A stretch of 64,000 nucleotides of DNA from Hirschia baltica ATCC 49814. GTDB lineage: Bacteria > Pseudomonadota > Alphaproteobacteria > Caulobacterales > Hyphomonadaceae. The DNA is taken from the NCBI RefSeq assembly GCF_000023785.1, contig NC_012982.1:2542001-2606000 (forward strand), in the 5' to 3' direction. A program made the position numbers and the translations under genes. This document shows positions 46,354 through 56,645 of the stretch, piece after piece (the stretch's first letter is position 1; every line of letters starts with the position of its first letter). The notes under the pieces were generated by a model. It was not told where the DNA came from, made no database searches, and saw only the letters and a program-made list of their open reading frames with translations.

Positions 46354-46514
46354 ATCATCGCTTCTGCGGTGATCGGATCGAGGTTAATTTGCAAGCGTCC
46401 CCCACCCAGTGCGCAAATTAATCGGTTAAAAGCGGTTGAGTGCGTCCCCGCTCAACCGCGACAAACCAGCGGAAAGTAGATTTGCGTCTAATCCCTTTGA
46501 GGAAACATCTCAAA
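46354..46514. ncRNA. Run of four hairpins upstream of glutamate dehydrogenase (candidate RNA; strand uncertain)
   Basis: Within the 540-base gap are four consecutive stems: ATCATCGC (46354-46361) with GCGGTGAT (46366-46373); an 11-bp stem 46382-46392 with 46413-46423; GCGGTTGAG (46432-46440) with CTCAACCGC (46451-46459); and TTTGAG (46496-46501) with CTCAAA (46509-46514). Stems two and three each hold GCGTCCCC in or next to the loop (46395-46402 and 46442-46449). No strong terminator follows on the plus strand; on the minus strand the third stem is followed by TTTT. A plus-strand regulatory leader or sRNA with C-rich loops, or a minus-strand RNA with GGGGA loops, are both open. The rest of 46198-46737 is AT-rich. 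Confidence 0.5.
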
Positions 46515-46669
46515 CCATTTGCCCTCCCCCATTAATTTGTCGATTTATTTTCATTCACTTCATCATTTCAGTGATTTTCTTGCATCTTTAACGCTTCTAC
46601 AATGATAAGTCCTTGAAGATACAAAATGCACTTCTAATAGAGCATTTTTTAGGGAACAAGACTTGGAAC

Positions 46670-46694
46670 CTTAAGTTAGATTAACCAACTTAAG
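46670..46694. promoter_or_regulatory. TTAA-rich inverted repeat upstream of glutamate dehydrogenase
   Basis: CTTAAGTT (46670-46677) and AACTTAAG (46687-46694) are exact inverted copies around AGATTAACC. The block contains three TTAA units, and TTAACCAA is one base from the CtrA half-site TTAACCAT, although the 5- and 6-base TTAA spacings differ from the usual 7. A cell-cycle regulator (CtrA) or another dimeric regulator could bind here, 44 bases before the start codon. The repeat is read directly; the factor is inferred. Confidence 0.4.
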
Positions 46695-46737
46695 ATAATA
46701 AAGCGATTGTAAAAATCGTACATCATGGGACGAAACT

Positions 46738-49700
46738 ATGGCATTTCAGGCGACGAATTCCAGTTTAGCATTTGCTGCAGAGGAAATTCTAAATTCAGCA
46801 GCAATAAAAACAAAGACGAAGCAAAGCGCAAAAAAACTCGAAGCTAGAAATGAATTTCTAAAACAGTTCTGTAATAGCGCGTCGATGGATGAATTTGCAC
46901 CATTCTCGGCTGATGATGCTGCGATAAATGCGATAGAGCTTTGGAATTTTTCACTCAGCCTAAATACAGATCAACGCACAATTCGTTCCCGACCTTGCCT
47001 TGGGGCTGATGAAAAAGACATGCAACGCCATGTCTTTGAAATTGTCGGACCCGATATTCCATTCCTCGTTGATAGTGCCGTTGCCGCTCTGGTTGAAGCC
47101 GGTGTTGAAATCACAGCCATCGTGCATCCCGTTGTCGACGGATCATCTCTAATTCAGATACACACTCCGCCCCTATCTAACTTGCGTGCCGCTGAGATAG
47201 AAAAACTCTTAAAGCTCACTTTCAATGATGTGTCTCTTGCCACGCTAGATCATGATGCAATGAAGAAAGCCATGCGTGACGCCGCGGCTTCAATTTTAAA
47301 AATGCCCGTCATTGAAGGCAGAAGTTCGGAAGAACTCGAAGAATACGCCAATTTCCTAACTTGGTTAGAACAGGATCACTTTTTCTTCCTTGGAGCACGC
47401 ACTTATAGCTACTCCAACAATGCCTCTTCAGAAACAGGCGAAACAACTGTACTCGAACCGAAAATTGTCGGCAAAGGAATGGGCATACTTCAGGATGTGA
47501 ACCGCCATGTTCTTTCCCACGGAACAGAACCAGCCGTCCTGACACCACGTATCCGATCTTTCTTAAATGAACCTTCGCCAATTATTGTTACGAAATCGAA
47601 TGTGCGTTCTCGCGTGCACCGCCGCGTATATGCTGATTATGTCGGCGTAAAACAATTAGACAAAAGCGGGAAAGTTATTGGAGAAATCCGCTTTCTAGGA
47701 TTGTTCACAGCAGCGGCCTACACCCGAATGGCAAAGGATGTCCCACTCATCCGCCGCAAAATCCAACGCGTCAAAGAAATTCTGGATGTGGGAAGTTCTA
47801 GCTATTCTACAAATGCACTCAACAATGTTTTAGAAACCTACCCCCGAGATGAATTGTTCCAAATCTCGGAAGATGATCTTGCGCGTTTCTCATATAGTAT
47901 TCTGAGTCTGTATCAGCGTCCCCGCACACGGCTATTCATTCGTAAAGATCAATTTGACCGATTTGTATCGGCACTACTTTTCACTCCGCGTGACAATTAT
48001 TCACCAGAACTTCGGCGCCAAGCCCACACTGCAATAGCAGAAGCTTATGAAGGTCGCGAGTCTGCTTTCTACCCTAGCTTTAATGACGGGCCGCTTGCAC
48101 GTGTACACTTTATCATTGGTTTAAGCCCTGGACACGCAGAACCCGATATTGATGCCCTCGACATAAAACTACGCCAGATGGCTGAATCGTGGGAAGATGG
48201 ATTGGCCCGCGCCGACCGTTTGCTAGAAACGCCAACGCCTCACCTTCTTGGACACCATTTCAACGCAGCTTACAAAGAAGCTTTTGCGCCAGAAGAAGCC
48301 ATCAAAGACTTATCTCTCATAAACAATATGAAAGATGATGAAGAAGTTTTGGTTAGAGCTTACCCAAGCTCTAAAATAGGCACAACTCGCTGTAAAATAT
48401 ACAGAAAAAATGATGTTTTAGAACTATCAGACATGGTGCCGGTATTAGAAAACATGGGTTTACGAGTCCTATCCGAAACCGGATTTCCGATAGTATCTAA
48501 TGCTGACCAAGACAGCCGCACTACAGTTTGGATACATGACCTAGAGCTTCAATTTTCAAATCCAGACACAATTCTTGATCACAAATTCGAAGATGCATTT
48601 GTTGCCGTCTGGAATGGACACACTGAAGATGACCGCTTCAATCAACTTGTCCTTCACCTTGGCATTTCTTGGCGCCAAGCCGCACTTATCCGTACTCTTT
48701 GCAGATATCGTCAACAAACAGGAATGGACGCATCTCAAGAGGTGCAAATCAATGCACTTGTGAACCATCCTGAAATTTCGTCAGAACTCGTCAACCTTTT
48801 TGATCAACGCTTTGATCCATCAACTGGTCCAGAAAATGCGGCTGAACTCAAAGATAGAAAAATCGCCGGTGATCTCACCAGCGAAGCCATAGTCAAAGCA
48901 TTAGAACACGTGTCTTCATTAGATGATGATCGTGTTTTACGCCGGACCATGCATTTGATAAATGCCATTCAGCGCACGAATTTCTATCAGCTCACAAATG
49001 ACGGTGTGCACTACCCGCATATCTCCATTAAAATCGCCAGTCAGGAGCTAGAAGATCTACCTGCGCCTAAACCATTTAGAGAAATTTTTGTTTGGTCTCC
49101 TGTCGTTGAAGGTGTCCACTTGCGCTTTGGTCCAGTCGCACGCGGTGGACTTCGCTGGTCCGACCGCCGAGATGATTTCCGCACAGAGGTATTAGGGCTG
49201 GTTAAAGCTCAGCAAGTGAAGAATGCTGTTATTGTGCCGGTTGGATCTAAAGGTGGCTTCTTCCCGAAACAATTACCGACAACAGGCACTCGCGAAGACT
49301 TTATCAATGGCGGAATAGACGCCTATAAGATTTTCATCTCAGCCCTCCTCCAACTAACCGACAACATCAAAGATGGCGTTGCTGTACGCCCGCAAAATGT
49401 ATTCGCTTGGGATGGAGATGACCCCTATCTTGTTGTCGCAGCCGATAAAGGCACAGCCACTTTCTCCGACATTGCAAACGGTCTTTCACAAGCTCATGAA
49501 TTCTGGCTTGATGATGCCTTCGCATCCGGTGGATCTGTCGGATATGACCACAAAAAAATGGGCATCACCGCACGCGGTGCATGGGAGGCAGTAAAACGCC
49601 ATTTCCGTGAGATGGACAAAGACATCCAAAACGAGCCTTTCACAGTCATTGGTATTGGTGACATGTCTGGTGACGTGTTTGGAAATGGAATGCTCCTGTC

Positions 49701-51576
49701 AAAGCAAACTAAATTGCTTGCAGCCTTCAACCATCTACACATTTTCGTAGACCCCTCCCCAGACACTGCAACGAGTTATGCAGAACGCAAACGCCTGTTT
49801 GAAATGGGACGTTCATCATGGACAGATTACAATAGTGATCTTCTTTCCAAAGGCGGAAAGATCTTTGCACGCGCTGATAAATCGGTCGAACTCACACCCG
49901 AAATTATGGAAATGACCGGTCTAACTGAAAAATCAGTTACGCCCGGGACATTGATCCGCGCAATCTTACGGATGCATGCAGAATTACTCTGGTTTGGTGG
50001 CATTGGTACTTATGTCAAATCCGAAGATGAAGTCCATTCCCAAGCTGGAGACAAAGCAAACGACCATCTGCGGCTCAATGGAAAAGAACTCAATGTAAAA
50101 GTCATTGGTGAAGGCGCAAATCTCGGCGTCACCCAAAAGGGCCGGATCGAATTTTCCCGCAATGGCGGACGCATCAACACGGATGCTATTGATAACTCAG
50201 CCGGCGTAGACAGTTCTGACCATGAGGTAAATATCAAAATTCTTCTCACCGAAGCCATTAATGCGGGTGAGTTGAAAGTTGAAAACCGTGACGCACTTCT
50301 TGCATCCATGACAGATGATGTGGCTGAACATGTATTGGTCAACAACTATGATCAAACAGGTGCTTTAACGATTATGGAAAGCAGCGCCGTTGCGGATCTG
50401 GATGCACATGCACAATTTATGTCGACTCTGGAAGCAGAAGATAAATTAAACCGCGCTGTGGAATTCCTCCCAGATACTGATGCAATTGCTGCTTTGAAGG
50501 AACAAGGATTAGGGCTAACGCGCCCTGAAATGTCTGTTCTATTAGCCTATGCGAAGAATGATCTTTTTGCTGCCATTGTGGACAGTGATGCGCCCGATGA
50601 TCCAGCGTTTCAGGAATATCTCAAAACCTATTTCCCTGCTGCGCTGAATAAATATGATATACCCCGCGCAAACCATCGGCTGAAACGGGAAATCATTGCC
50701 ACACGATTAGCCAATCGTCTCGTCAATATGACTGGGCCTGTTTATCCTTATGAAATGCGCGATGCTTCTTCGGTCAACATCGGCACACTTGTACGTGCTT
50801 CAGAGGCTGCACGGGCTATATTTGGTCTTGATGATCTATGCGATCGTATTGATGCCTTGGACAACAAGGCACCAGCAGAAGCGCAAACACTTATGCGTCG
50901 CGAAATTATAGGAACTTTGCGTCAGCTGACTGCCGGCTTGGTGCAACCTATTCTTCGCGGTGATGAATTAGCTGATCTGGTGACAAACTACACAAAAGGT
51001 GTTGTCACGCTTCAAGCATCACTATACTCATGCCTTAGCCAATTTGTGCAAGAACGCATCCGCAATCGCGCGGATGGTTTCATTGCTGCAGGCGCTCCAG
51101 AAGACATTGCTATGGATGCAGCCAGTATACGCATTCTTGCAACAGCCAGAGAAGCTGTGGATGTGTCGAGGAAAACAGGCTGGGACATCATACCAACAGC
51201 CCGCATTCAACACGCACTGGACGAAGTTATAGGCTTGGACAAAATGCGTGCTGCCGTAAGGGACATTCAGTTAGATGGTCACTGGGAACGGCTTGCTCTT
51301 CAACGTGTGGGGGATGCACTTCCCGCACAACAATCTGCACTTTCTGAATTGGTTATCATGCACGCCCAAAAGGACGGGCACAAACCTGAAACACTGAGTT
51401 TCGATACCGCAAAAGAAGCTGTAGAGATGTGGCTGGCTCCTCTTAAGGTTGAAGTAAACCGCGTCACAGGACCAATTGATCAATTTGACGCCTCAGATAG
51501 CTGGACTTTAGCCAAATTGGTTTTAGTTGGTGATGCTTTGCGAGAATTTGTTCAAAATTCTGTTGATAGAGTGTAA
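46738..51576 (+). CDS. gdhZ: NAD-specific glutamate dehydrogenase, large type (GdhZ-like)
   Basis: A 1612-residue enzyme of the about 180-kDa NAD-GDH family, which deaminates glutamate to 2-oxoglutarate. It has a long N-terminal part with ACT-like regulatory modules, a central catalytic domain (GPVARGGLRWSDRRDDFRTE, with KAQQVKNAVIVPVGSKGGF holding the catalytic Lys) and a nucleotide-binding domain (VIGEGANLGVTQKGR), then a long C-terminal domain. In Caulobacter the equivalent GdhZ binds FtsZ and with KidO links metabolism to division. Length and order match. The structured upstream region and the palindrome point to regulation. The name gdhZ is by similarity. Confidence 0.95.
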   Translation: MAFQATNSSLAFAAEEILNSAAIKTKTKQSAKKLEARNEFLKQFCNSASMDEFAPFSADDAAINAIELWNFSLSLNTDQRTIRSRPCLGADEKDMQRHVFEIVGPDIPFLVDSAVAALVEAGVEITAIVHPVVDGSSLIQIHTPPLSNLRAAEIEKLLKLTFNDVSLATLDHDAMKKAMRDAAASILKMPVIEGRSSEELEEYANFLTWLEQDHFFFLGARTYSYSNNASSETGETTVLEPKIVGKGMGILQDVNRHVLSHGTEPAVLTPRIRSFLNEPSPIIVTKSNVRSRVHRRVYADYVGVKQLDKSGKVIGEIRFLGLFTAAAYTRMAKDVPLIRRKIQRVKEILDVGSSSYSTNALNNVLETYPRDELFQISEDDLARFSYSILSLYQRPRTRLFIRKDQFDRFVSALLFTPRDNYSPELRRQAHTAIAEAYEGRESAFYPSFNDGPLARVHFIIGLSPGHAEPDIDALDIKLRQMAESWEDGLARADRLLETPTPHLLGHHFNAAYKEAFAPEEAIKDLSLINNMKDDEEVLVRAYPSSKIGTTRCKIYRKNDVLELSDMVPVLENMGLRVLSETGFPIVSNADQDSRTTVWIHDLELQFSNPDTILDHKFEDAFVAVWNGHTEDDRFNQLVLHLGISWRQAALIRTLCRYRQQTGMDASQEVQINALVNHPEISSELVNLFDQRFDPSTGPENAAELKDRKIAGDLTSEAIVKALEHVSSLDDDRVLRRTMHLINAIQRTNFYQLTNDGVHYPHISIKIASQELEDLPAPKPFREIFVWSPVVEGVHLRFGPVARGGLRWSDRRDDFRTEVLGLVKAQQVKNAVIVPVGSKGGFFPKQLPTTGTREDFINGGIDAYKIFISALLQLTDNIKDGVAVRPQNVFAWDGDDPYLVVAADKGTATFSDIANGLSQAHEFWLDDAFASGGSVGYDHKKMGITARGAWEAVKRHFREMDKDIQNEPFTVIGIGDMSGDVFGNGMLLSKQTKLLAAFNHLHIFVDPSPDTATSYAERKRLFEMGRSSWTDYNSDLLSKGGKIFARADKSVELTPEIMEMTGLTEKSVTPGTLIRAILRMHAELLWFGGIGTYVKSEDEVHSQAGDKANDHLRLNGKELNVKVIGEGANLGVTQKGRIEFSRNGGRINTDAIDNSAGVDSSDHEVNIKILLTEAINAGELKVENRDALLASMTDDVAEHVLVNNYDQTGALTIMESSAVADLDAHAQFMSTLEAEDKLNRAVEFLPDTDAIAALKEQGLGLTRPEMSVLLAYAKNDLFAAIVDSDAPDDPAFQEYLKTYFPAALNKYDIPRANHRLKREIIATRLANRLVNMTGPVYPYEMRDASSVNIGTLVRASEAARAIFGLDDLCDRIDALDNKAPAEAQTLMRREIIGTLRQLTAGLVQPILRGDELADLVTNYTKGVVTLQASLYSCLSQFVQERIRNRADGFIAAGAPEDIAMDAASIRILATAREAVDVSRKTGWDIIPTARIQHALDEVIGLDKMRAAVRDIQLDGHWERLALQRVGDALPAQQSALSELVIMHAQKDGHKPETLSFDTAKEAVEMWLAPLKVEVNRVTGPIDQFDASDSWTLAKLVLVGDALREFVQNSVDRV

Positions 51577-51582
51577 GACCTT

Positions 51583-51602
51583 ATCGAAACAAGTATTTCG
51601 AT
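51583..51602 (+). promoter_or_regulatory. Hairpin after the glutamate dehydrogenase gene
   Basis: ATCGAAA (51583-51589) pairs with TTTCGAT (51596-51602) around six bases, followed by TTAAAGGA. The stem is AT-rich, lies seven bases after the stop, and precedes the acetyltransferase ribosome site. It may act as a weak terminator or set the ratio between the two genes. Confidence 0.35.
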
Positions 51603-51618
51603 TTAAAGGACAGAAGAT

Positions 51619-52143
51619 TTGCGTGCAGTTTCCCTAAGTTTTAGAGACGCCCTCAACGATGATGCTGGGCGTCTCACCACGATTGGTCGTGAGACCTTTT
51701 CAGAAACTTTTGGTATGCTGTATAAGCATGAGGACCTTCAAAGCTTTTTAGATGAGAATTTCACAGTAGAGAAACAGCTCAAAGAAATTCAAGATCCCGA
51801 GATTGAAATACGCATTGCCGCGATGCGCACAAAAACAATAGCTTATGCAAAATTAGGCCCAGTAAAGCTGCCTATAGAGCACGACCCAGAAACATCATTG
51901 GAACTTCACCGCCTCTATGTTCGTCAAGAAGGACAAGGCGTCGGTGTTGGGCGGATATTGCTAACATGGGCGATTGAACAAGCACGGCAACGCGGTGCCA
52001 AATCAATCTATCTTGGCGTTTGGGAAAACAACCAACGCGCCATTTCCGTGTATGAGACACGCAATTTTGAAAAAATAGGTAATTACAAATTTCCAGTCGG
52101 CAATACTCTGGATAATGAAGTTATCATGCGTAAAAAATTATAA
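51619..52143 (+). CDS. GNAT-family N-acetyltransferase
   Basis: A 174-residue acetyltransferase. It begins with TTG, but AAGGA sits eight bases upstream and no ATG is nearby. LHRLYVRQEGQGVGVGRILLTWAIEQARQRG is the acetyl-CoA-binding motif A (Q/RxxGxG/A), followed by IYLGVWENNQRAISVYETRNFEKIG, motif B. This order is common in RimI-like or small-molecule acetyltransferases; the target is unknown. It starts 42 bases after the dehydrogenase stop. Confidence 0.87.
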   Translation: MRAVSLSFRDALNDDAGRLTTIGRETFSETFGMLYKHEDLQSFLDENFTVEKQLKEIQDPEIEIRIAAMRTKTIAYAKLGPVKLPIEHDPETSLELHRLYVRQEGQGVGVGRILLTWAIEQARQRGAKSIYLGVWENNQRAISVYETRNFEKIGNYKFPVGNTLDNEVIMRKKL

Positions 52144-52442
52144 CTCATCTTTCACACTGAAGTGGAACTTGCTTCATCCCCTCCAAATAGATAATATAAA
52201 TGCAATCTATGTTGCCGCGGCTGCTGATCCGTTGATCAACATAGGACATTGCAATGCCACACAATCGCACCAGAGACTGGCGACGAGCCAATGCGCGTCG
52301 ACACCTCAAATCGGACAAACAATCAAATAATACATTTAACTGGCCCCCTAAAAAGTGGAAGCATTTACATATACGTGCCACCAAACTTCATCGCGCACGC
52401 CAAATCGGCAAAATCTGGCCTAATAAGGAATGGACCTCCCTC

Positions 52443-52793
52443 ATGAAAGATTCTGCGCCCGTCAAAATCCTTTTCGTTTGCTCGAAAAACCAATGGCGCA
52501 GCCCAACAGGAGAAGCAATTTTTCGCAATGTTGAGGGGATTTCAACACGCTCTGCCGGCACGAGCCGAAATGCTAAACATCCAATCAATATCAAAGATAT
52601 ACGTTGGGCCGATCTGATCCTTGCCATGGAACAAAAGCACCTCTCCAGGATCAAAGCAGACTTTCGTGATGAAACACGCTATAAGCAAGTTCACACACTA
52701 AATATTCCTGACGAATACCAATTCATGAACCCAGACTTGATACAATTGCTTGAAACCAAAACGGCAGCTATCCTGAATGAATTGAAACTATAA
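52443..52793 (+). CDS. Low-molecular-weight protein-tyrosine-phosphatase-like protein
   Basis: A 116-residue domain with the phosphatase loop VCSKNQWRSPT near residues 12-22: the Cys and Arg of CxxNxxRS-type loops are present, then WADLILAMEQKHLSRI and a final acidic MNPDL segment. This is the short COG4551-type predicted protein tyrosine phosphatase. The frame continues upstream to an ATG at 52254 that has AGGAC six bases before it and would add 63 very basic residues; I use 52443 because the known family starts here. The physiological substrate is unknown. The K+ channel gene follows by nine bases. Confidence 0.75.
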   Translation: MKDSAPVKILFVCSKNQWRSPTGEAIFRNVEGISTRSAGTSRNAKHPINIKDIRWADLILAMEQKHLSRIKADFRDETRYKQVHTLNIPDEYQFMNPDLIQLLETKTAAILNELKL

Positions 52794-52802
52794 AGGTTGA
52801 AA

Positions 52803-53576
52803 ATGAGCATGCGTGCGAGCCTCTATAGACATCTTGAACCATCGGTACGCGATAAGGGAATATCGCCTCTCAACCTATTTTTGATTGCACTTGTTCTCGT
52901 TAGTTTCCTGACCTTTTCATTGGAGACAGAAAAAACCTTTTCAGTTGAATTTCGAAACCAATTGGCTGTTTTCAACATCCTTGTGCTTGCTATCTTTGCG
53001 CTAGAATATATTGCGCGAGTGTGGGTTGCCGGTGAAAACCAAAATTTTAAAGGCATCAAAGGACGTATGTCCTATATGCTGACCCCATTCGCGCTAACGG
53101 ATTTATTGGCCTTCCTGCCTGAACTTATCGCACTGATTATCACAGCAGGTGATGCGCGCGCTATCGCAGCCCTTAAAGCACTGCGTTTATTTAGGCTACT
53201 CAAACTAGCACGTTTCGTCCCTGCTTTTGGTATGCTTTGGTCTGCTCTTAAAAGATCTGGTGCACAGCTTGCTGTGGCTCTCATTGTTGCACTCGCGCTA
53301 ATTTATGTGTCCGCTATCGTCATTTACTTTATCGAAGGCGACATACAGCCAGAAGCATTTGGATCAATCCCGCGCGCAACATGGTGGGCCGTCGCAACAC
53401 TAACAACTGTCGGCTATGGGGACTCCTACCCTATCACCGTTGCTGGCAAAATATTTGCTGGCATTATCGCACTGGCAGGCATTGGCGTCGTGGCTTTACC
53501 AGCTGGTATTTTTGCATCTGCGGTGTCGGATGAAGTTGATGAACGCGCGCAACAGAAAAAACGCAATAAGGGCTAA
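52803..53576 (+). CDS. Voltage-gated potassium channel protein
   Basis: A 257-residue six-segment ion channel. The ATG at 52803 follows AAAGG by six bases; a TTG two codons earlier is possible. S4 carries regularly spaced positive residues (ALKALRLFRLLKLARF), and the pore helix is followed by the selectivity filter TTVGYGDSYP, which is the K+ filter. The C terminus is a short coiled basic tail. It is typical of small bacterial Kv-like channels. It is likely co-transcribed with the phosphatase-like gene. Confidence 0.93.
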   Translation: MSMRASLYRHLEPSVRDKGISPLNLFLIALVLVSFLTFSLETEKTFSVEFRNQLAVFNILVLAIFALEYIARVWVAGENQNFKGIKGRMSYMLTPFALTDLLAFLPELIALIITAGDARAIAALKALRLFRLLKLARFVPAFGMLWSALKRSGAQLAVALIVALALIYVSAIVIYFIEGDIQPEAFGSIPRATWWAVATLTTVGYGDSYPITVAGKIFAGIIALAGIGVVALPAGIFASAVSDEVDERAQQKKRNKG

Positions 53577-53688
53577 TATATACCCTGAAATATTTGAAGC
53601 ACTTGAATGTTACAGAATTTCAGGTTGAGAATGCCTCCGCTTTACAGAAAATCCGTAACAAAGGCACTCTCCGTCAACTGGACGCAAA

Positions 53689-54612
53689 CTAAAAATCATG
53701 CATCGCAATCTGCCTATAGCTCTGCAATTGCCCGTCTTTTGAGCGCTTCCAGATACGAATACCTTTACCAGTTGCGACGCCAGTTTGATCGCCCCCAATC
53801 CAACGCAAATTATAGCTTGTATAAGAGATGGCACCCCATTGCGTTTTGTCTAACCGATCAACTGAGACATCGACAAAATCAAATGGCACCCAATATGACG
53901 TGTAATTTTTCAAGAAAGCTGCAATAGCATCACGACCCTTCACAATAGGTGCATCATGTGGCGCATAGGCCGCATCTTCAGCATAAATCCACATCAATGT
54001 TTCGGGTTGCTGACGCTTCATCAGAACATCATTGAATTCGCTCAACGCCGATACTTCATAGCTTAATTCATCGGACACAGTTATGCCGGGAATCCGTTGT
54101 GCAGGTGTGCTTTCTATGTCTGAAAAGTGCATTAATGATCTGATACCATCAAATGCAGCATCATAATTCCATGCGGAAGAAAACAGCTTTGTCGAACCAT
54201 CCTCTTGTGTTTCCCACACATCAAAATATGTGCCGGTCAAAGATTTTTCTTCGGATGTTTCAGTGACGATCAAATCGGTTTGAAATGAACCGATTTCAAC
54301 GATCAGATGACCAAGGTTTAAAACTTCATCGGTCGTCTTGATAAATTTCTTGGTATCAAATCGTTCAAAAAAAGCCTCATAATATTGAGAGATCTGCTCC
54401 TTGCCTAAACCAGTTTCCTGATATTCTGGCATGACACGTCCATTTTCGGCAAAACTGCTGACCACGATTTCCAATTTCTCTTCCAGCATCCCTGCAGTAA
54501 ATGCCTTGTTATGAGCCGCCCGAACCTCATCAATCATGTCGGCACTCGCAGATGTACATCCCCACGCTGCTAACGTTGTCAAAAATAATTGTCGTAGAAA
54601 AAAATGCTTCAC
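53689..54612 (-). CDS. Exported protein with two NTF2-like (SnoaL/DUF4440) domains
   Basis: A 307-residue secreted protein. The signal peptide covers about residues 1-24 and includes WGCTSASA; the Cys is not in a clear lipobox because a Trp precedes the Gly. Two NTF2-like domains follow. The first is MIDEVRAAHNKAFTAGMLEEKLEIVVSSFAENGRVM (split here in the gene order), and the second is NDVLMKRQQPETLMWIYAEDAAYAP with KGRDAIAAFLKNY. Such domains bind small ligands or have enzyme activity (ketosteroid isomerase-like). Function here is unknown. It is a single gene convergent with the K+ channel. Confidence 0.7.
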   Translation of the reverse strand: MKHFFLRQLFLTTLAAWGCTSASADMIDEVRAAHNKAFTAGMLEEKLEIVVSSFAENGRVMPEYQETGLGKEQISQYYEAFFERFDTKKFIKTTDEVLNLGHLIVEIGSFQTDLIVTETSEEKSLTGTYFDVWETQEDGSTKLFSSAWNYDAAFDGIRSLMHFSDIESTPAQRIPGITVSDELSYEVSALSEFNDVLMKRQQPETLMWIYAEDAAYAPHDAPIVKGRDAIAAFLKNYTSYWVPFDFVDVSVDRLDKTQWGAISYTSYNLRWIGGDQTGVATGKGIRIWKRSKDGQLQSYRQIAMHDF

Positions 54613-54825
54613 TTACAGCCTCCCAATCTGTGATTTTATGTAATGATTAAAAGTTTGAAGAAAAAGTGTGGCAATATTCTGTTCAAATCGCCTCTGCACG
54701 TATCAACCAAACTATTCTTATCTTTGTCTAAGCTCTATAACCAGTTTAACCTATTCCATCACGGGAGGGATAAATCAGATGTATTTCCTCTTTCCCTTTA
54801 TAACGAGCAATGCTAGATCCAGCCG

Positions 54826-56637
54826 ATGATATCACGTGATAAAATCCGCAACTTCTCCATCGTCGCGCACATCGACCATGGTAAGTCCACACTCGCCGAC
54901 CGTTTAATTCAGGTTACAGGCGGTTTGACCGAACGCGAAATGACTGCACAAGTCCTCGACTCAATGGATATTGAGCGCGAACGCGGGATCACGATTAAAG
55001 CCCAAACAGTGCGTTTGGATTATACGGCTGAGGATGGTGAAACATACATTCTCAACCTTATGGACACCCCTGGACATGTCGACTTCACTTATGAAGTGTC
55101 GCGTTGTCTAAATGCGTGTGAAGGCTCCCTTCTTGTTGTAGATGCATCCCAAGGTGTGGAAGCGCAAACATTGGCCAATGTGTATCAGGCCATTGACGCA
55201 AATCACGAGATTGTGCCCATTCTTAACAAGATCGACCTTCCAGCTGCTGAACCTGAGCGCGTCAAAGAGCAGATTGAGGATGTGATCGGGATTGATGCCT
55301 CAGATGCTGTTGAGATGTCTGCCAAGACAGGTCTTGGTGTGCCTGATGTGCTTGAAGCGATTATTAAACGTTTGCCGCCGCCTAAAGATGGCGATGAAAA
55401 CGCGCCGCTAAAAGCCTCCCTCGTGGATGCCTATTACGACCCGTATATGGGTGTGGTAGTGATTGTGCGCATCATGGACGGTGTGATGAAGAAAAAGCAG
55501 CGTGTCAAAATGCTGAAAACTGGCGCAAGCTATGAATTGGACCGCGTTGGTTATTTCCGTCCAGGCCGTTTGCAAGATGCCGATGCCCTTTATCCGGGCG
55601 AAGTTGGGTTCTTAACTGCCAGCATTAAAGAAGTTGCCGACTGTGCTGTGGGTGACACGATCACTGACGTTAAAAGGCCATGTGAAGGCGCACTGCCCGG
55701 CTTTAAAGAAGTTCAACCAGTTGTGTTTTGCGGCCTTTTCCCTGTGGATGCGGCAGACTTTGACGACCTTCGTAATGCTATGGGAAAATTGCGCCTCAAT
55801 GATGCAAGTTTTTCATGGGAAATGGAAAGCTCTGCTGCGCTAGGCTTTGGTTTCCGTTGTGGTTTCCTTGGGCTTCTCCACCTGGAGATTATTCAGGAAC
55901 GCCTGAGCCGTGAATTTGACCTTGACCTGATCGCAACAGCGCCATCTGTGGTCTATGAAATGGAAATGCGCGACGGCTCAATGATTGAGCTGCACAATCC
56001 TGCCGACATGCCCGATGTGATGCAGATTATGGAAATCCGCGAGCCTTGGATTTCTTCAACCATCATGACACCAGATGAGTATCTGGGCGGCATTCTAAAG
56101 CTTTGTCAGGAGCGCCGAGGTCTCCAGACTGATCTTTCATATGTGGGCACACGCGCCATGGTGAAATATGAATTACCACTGAATGAAGTGGTGTTTGATT
56201 TCTATGACCGTTTGAAGTCCATCTCTAAAGGGTACGCTTCGTTTGACTATCAGGTCAAAGAACACCGCGCCGAGGATCTTGTGAAGATGAGCATCCTCGT
56301 CAATGAAGAACCTGTGGATGCGTTGTCTATGCTTGTGCACCGCTCGCGCGCCGAAGGGCGTGGCCGTGCGATGTGTGAACGTTTGAAAGATCTTATTCCG
56401 CGTCACCAGTTTAAAATCCCTATTCAGGCAGCCATTGGGGGCAAGGTGATTGCCCGTGAAACCATTGCGGCGATGCGTAAGGATGTGACGGCCAAATGTT
56501 ATGGGGGTGATGCCTCCCGTAAGCGCAAACTATTGGACAAACAAAAAGCCGGTAAGAAACGCATGCGCCAATTTGGTAAAGTGGAAATCCCACAAGAAGC
56601 CTTTGTGGCCGCCCTTAAAATGGACGGGGATCAGTAG
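54826..56637 (+). CDS. lepA: Elongation factor 4 (LepA)
   Basis: LepA is a translational GTPase acting on ribosomes during initiation and stress. The 603-residue protein has the G-domain motifs AHIDHGKST (G1), [10 protein letters not shown] (G2), DTPGHVDF (G3) and NKIDLP (G4), then the EF-G-like domains and the LepA-specific C-terminal domain ending [21 protein letters not shown] (in shorter pieces). Base composition is more GC-rich than the flanking accessory genes. The 213-base upstream gap contains only AT-rich promoter-like DNA. It ends in a hairpin at 56646-56672. Confidence 0.98.
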   Translation: MISRDKIRNFSIVAHIDHGKSTLADRLIQVTGGLTEREMTAQVLDSMDIERERGITIKAQTVRLDYTAEDGETYILNLMDTPGHVDFTYEVSRCLNACEGSLLVVDASQGVEAQTLANVYQAIDANHEIVPILNKIDLPAAEPERVKEQIEDVIGIDASDAVEMSAKTGLGVPDVLEAIIKRLPPPKDGDENAPLKASLVDAYYDPYMGVVVIVRIMDGVMKKKQRVKMLKTGASYELDRVGYFRPGRLQDADALYPGEVGFLTASIKEVADCAVGDTITDVKRPCEGALPGFKEVQPVVFCGLFPVDAADFDDLRNAMGKLRLNDASFSWEMESSAALGFGFRCGFLGLLHLEIIQERLSREFDLDLIATAPSVVYEMEMRDGSMIELHNPADMPDVMQIMEIREPWISSTIMTPDEYLGGILKLCQERRGLQTDLSYVGTRAMVKYELPLNEVVFDFYDRLKSISKGYASFDYQVKEHRAEDLVKMSILVNEEPVDALSMLVHRSRAEGRGRAMCERLKDLIPRHQFKIPIQAAIGGKVIARETIAAMRKDVTAKCYGGDASRKRKLLDKQKAGKKRMRQFGKVEIPQEAFVAALKMDGDQ

Positions 56638-56645
56638 GTTTTATG

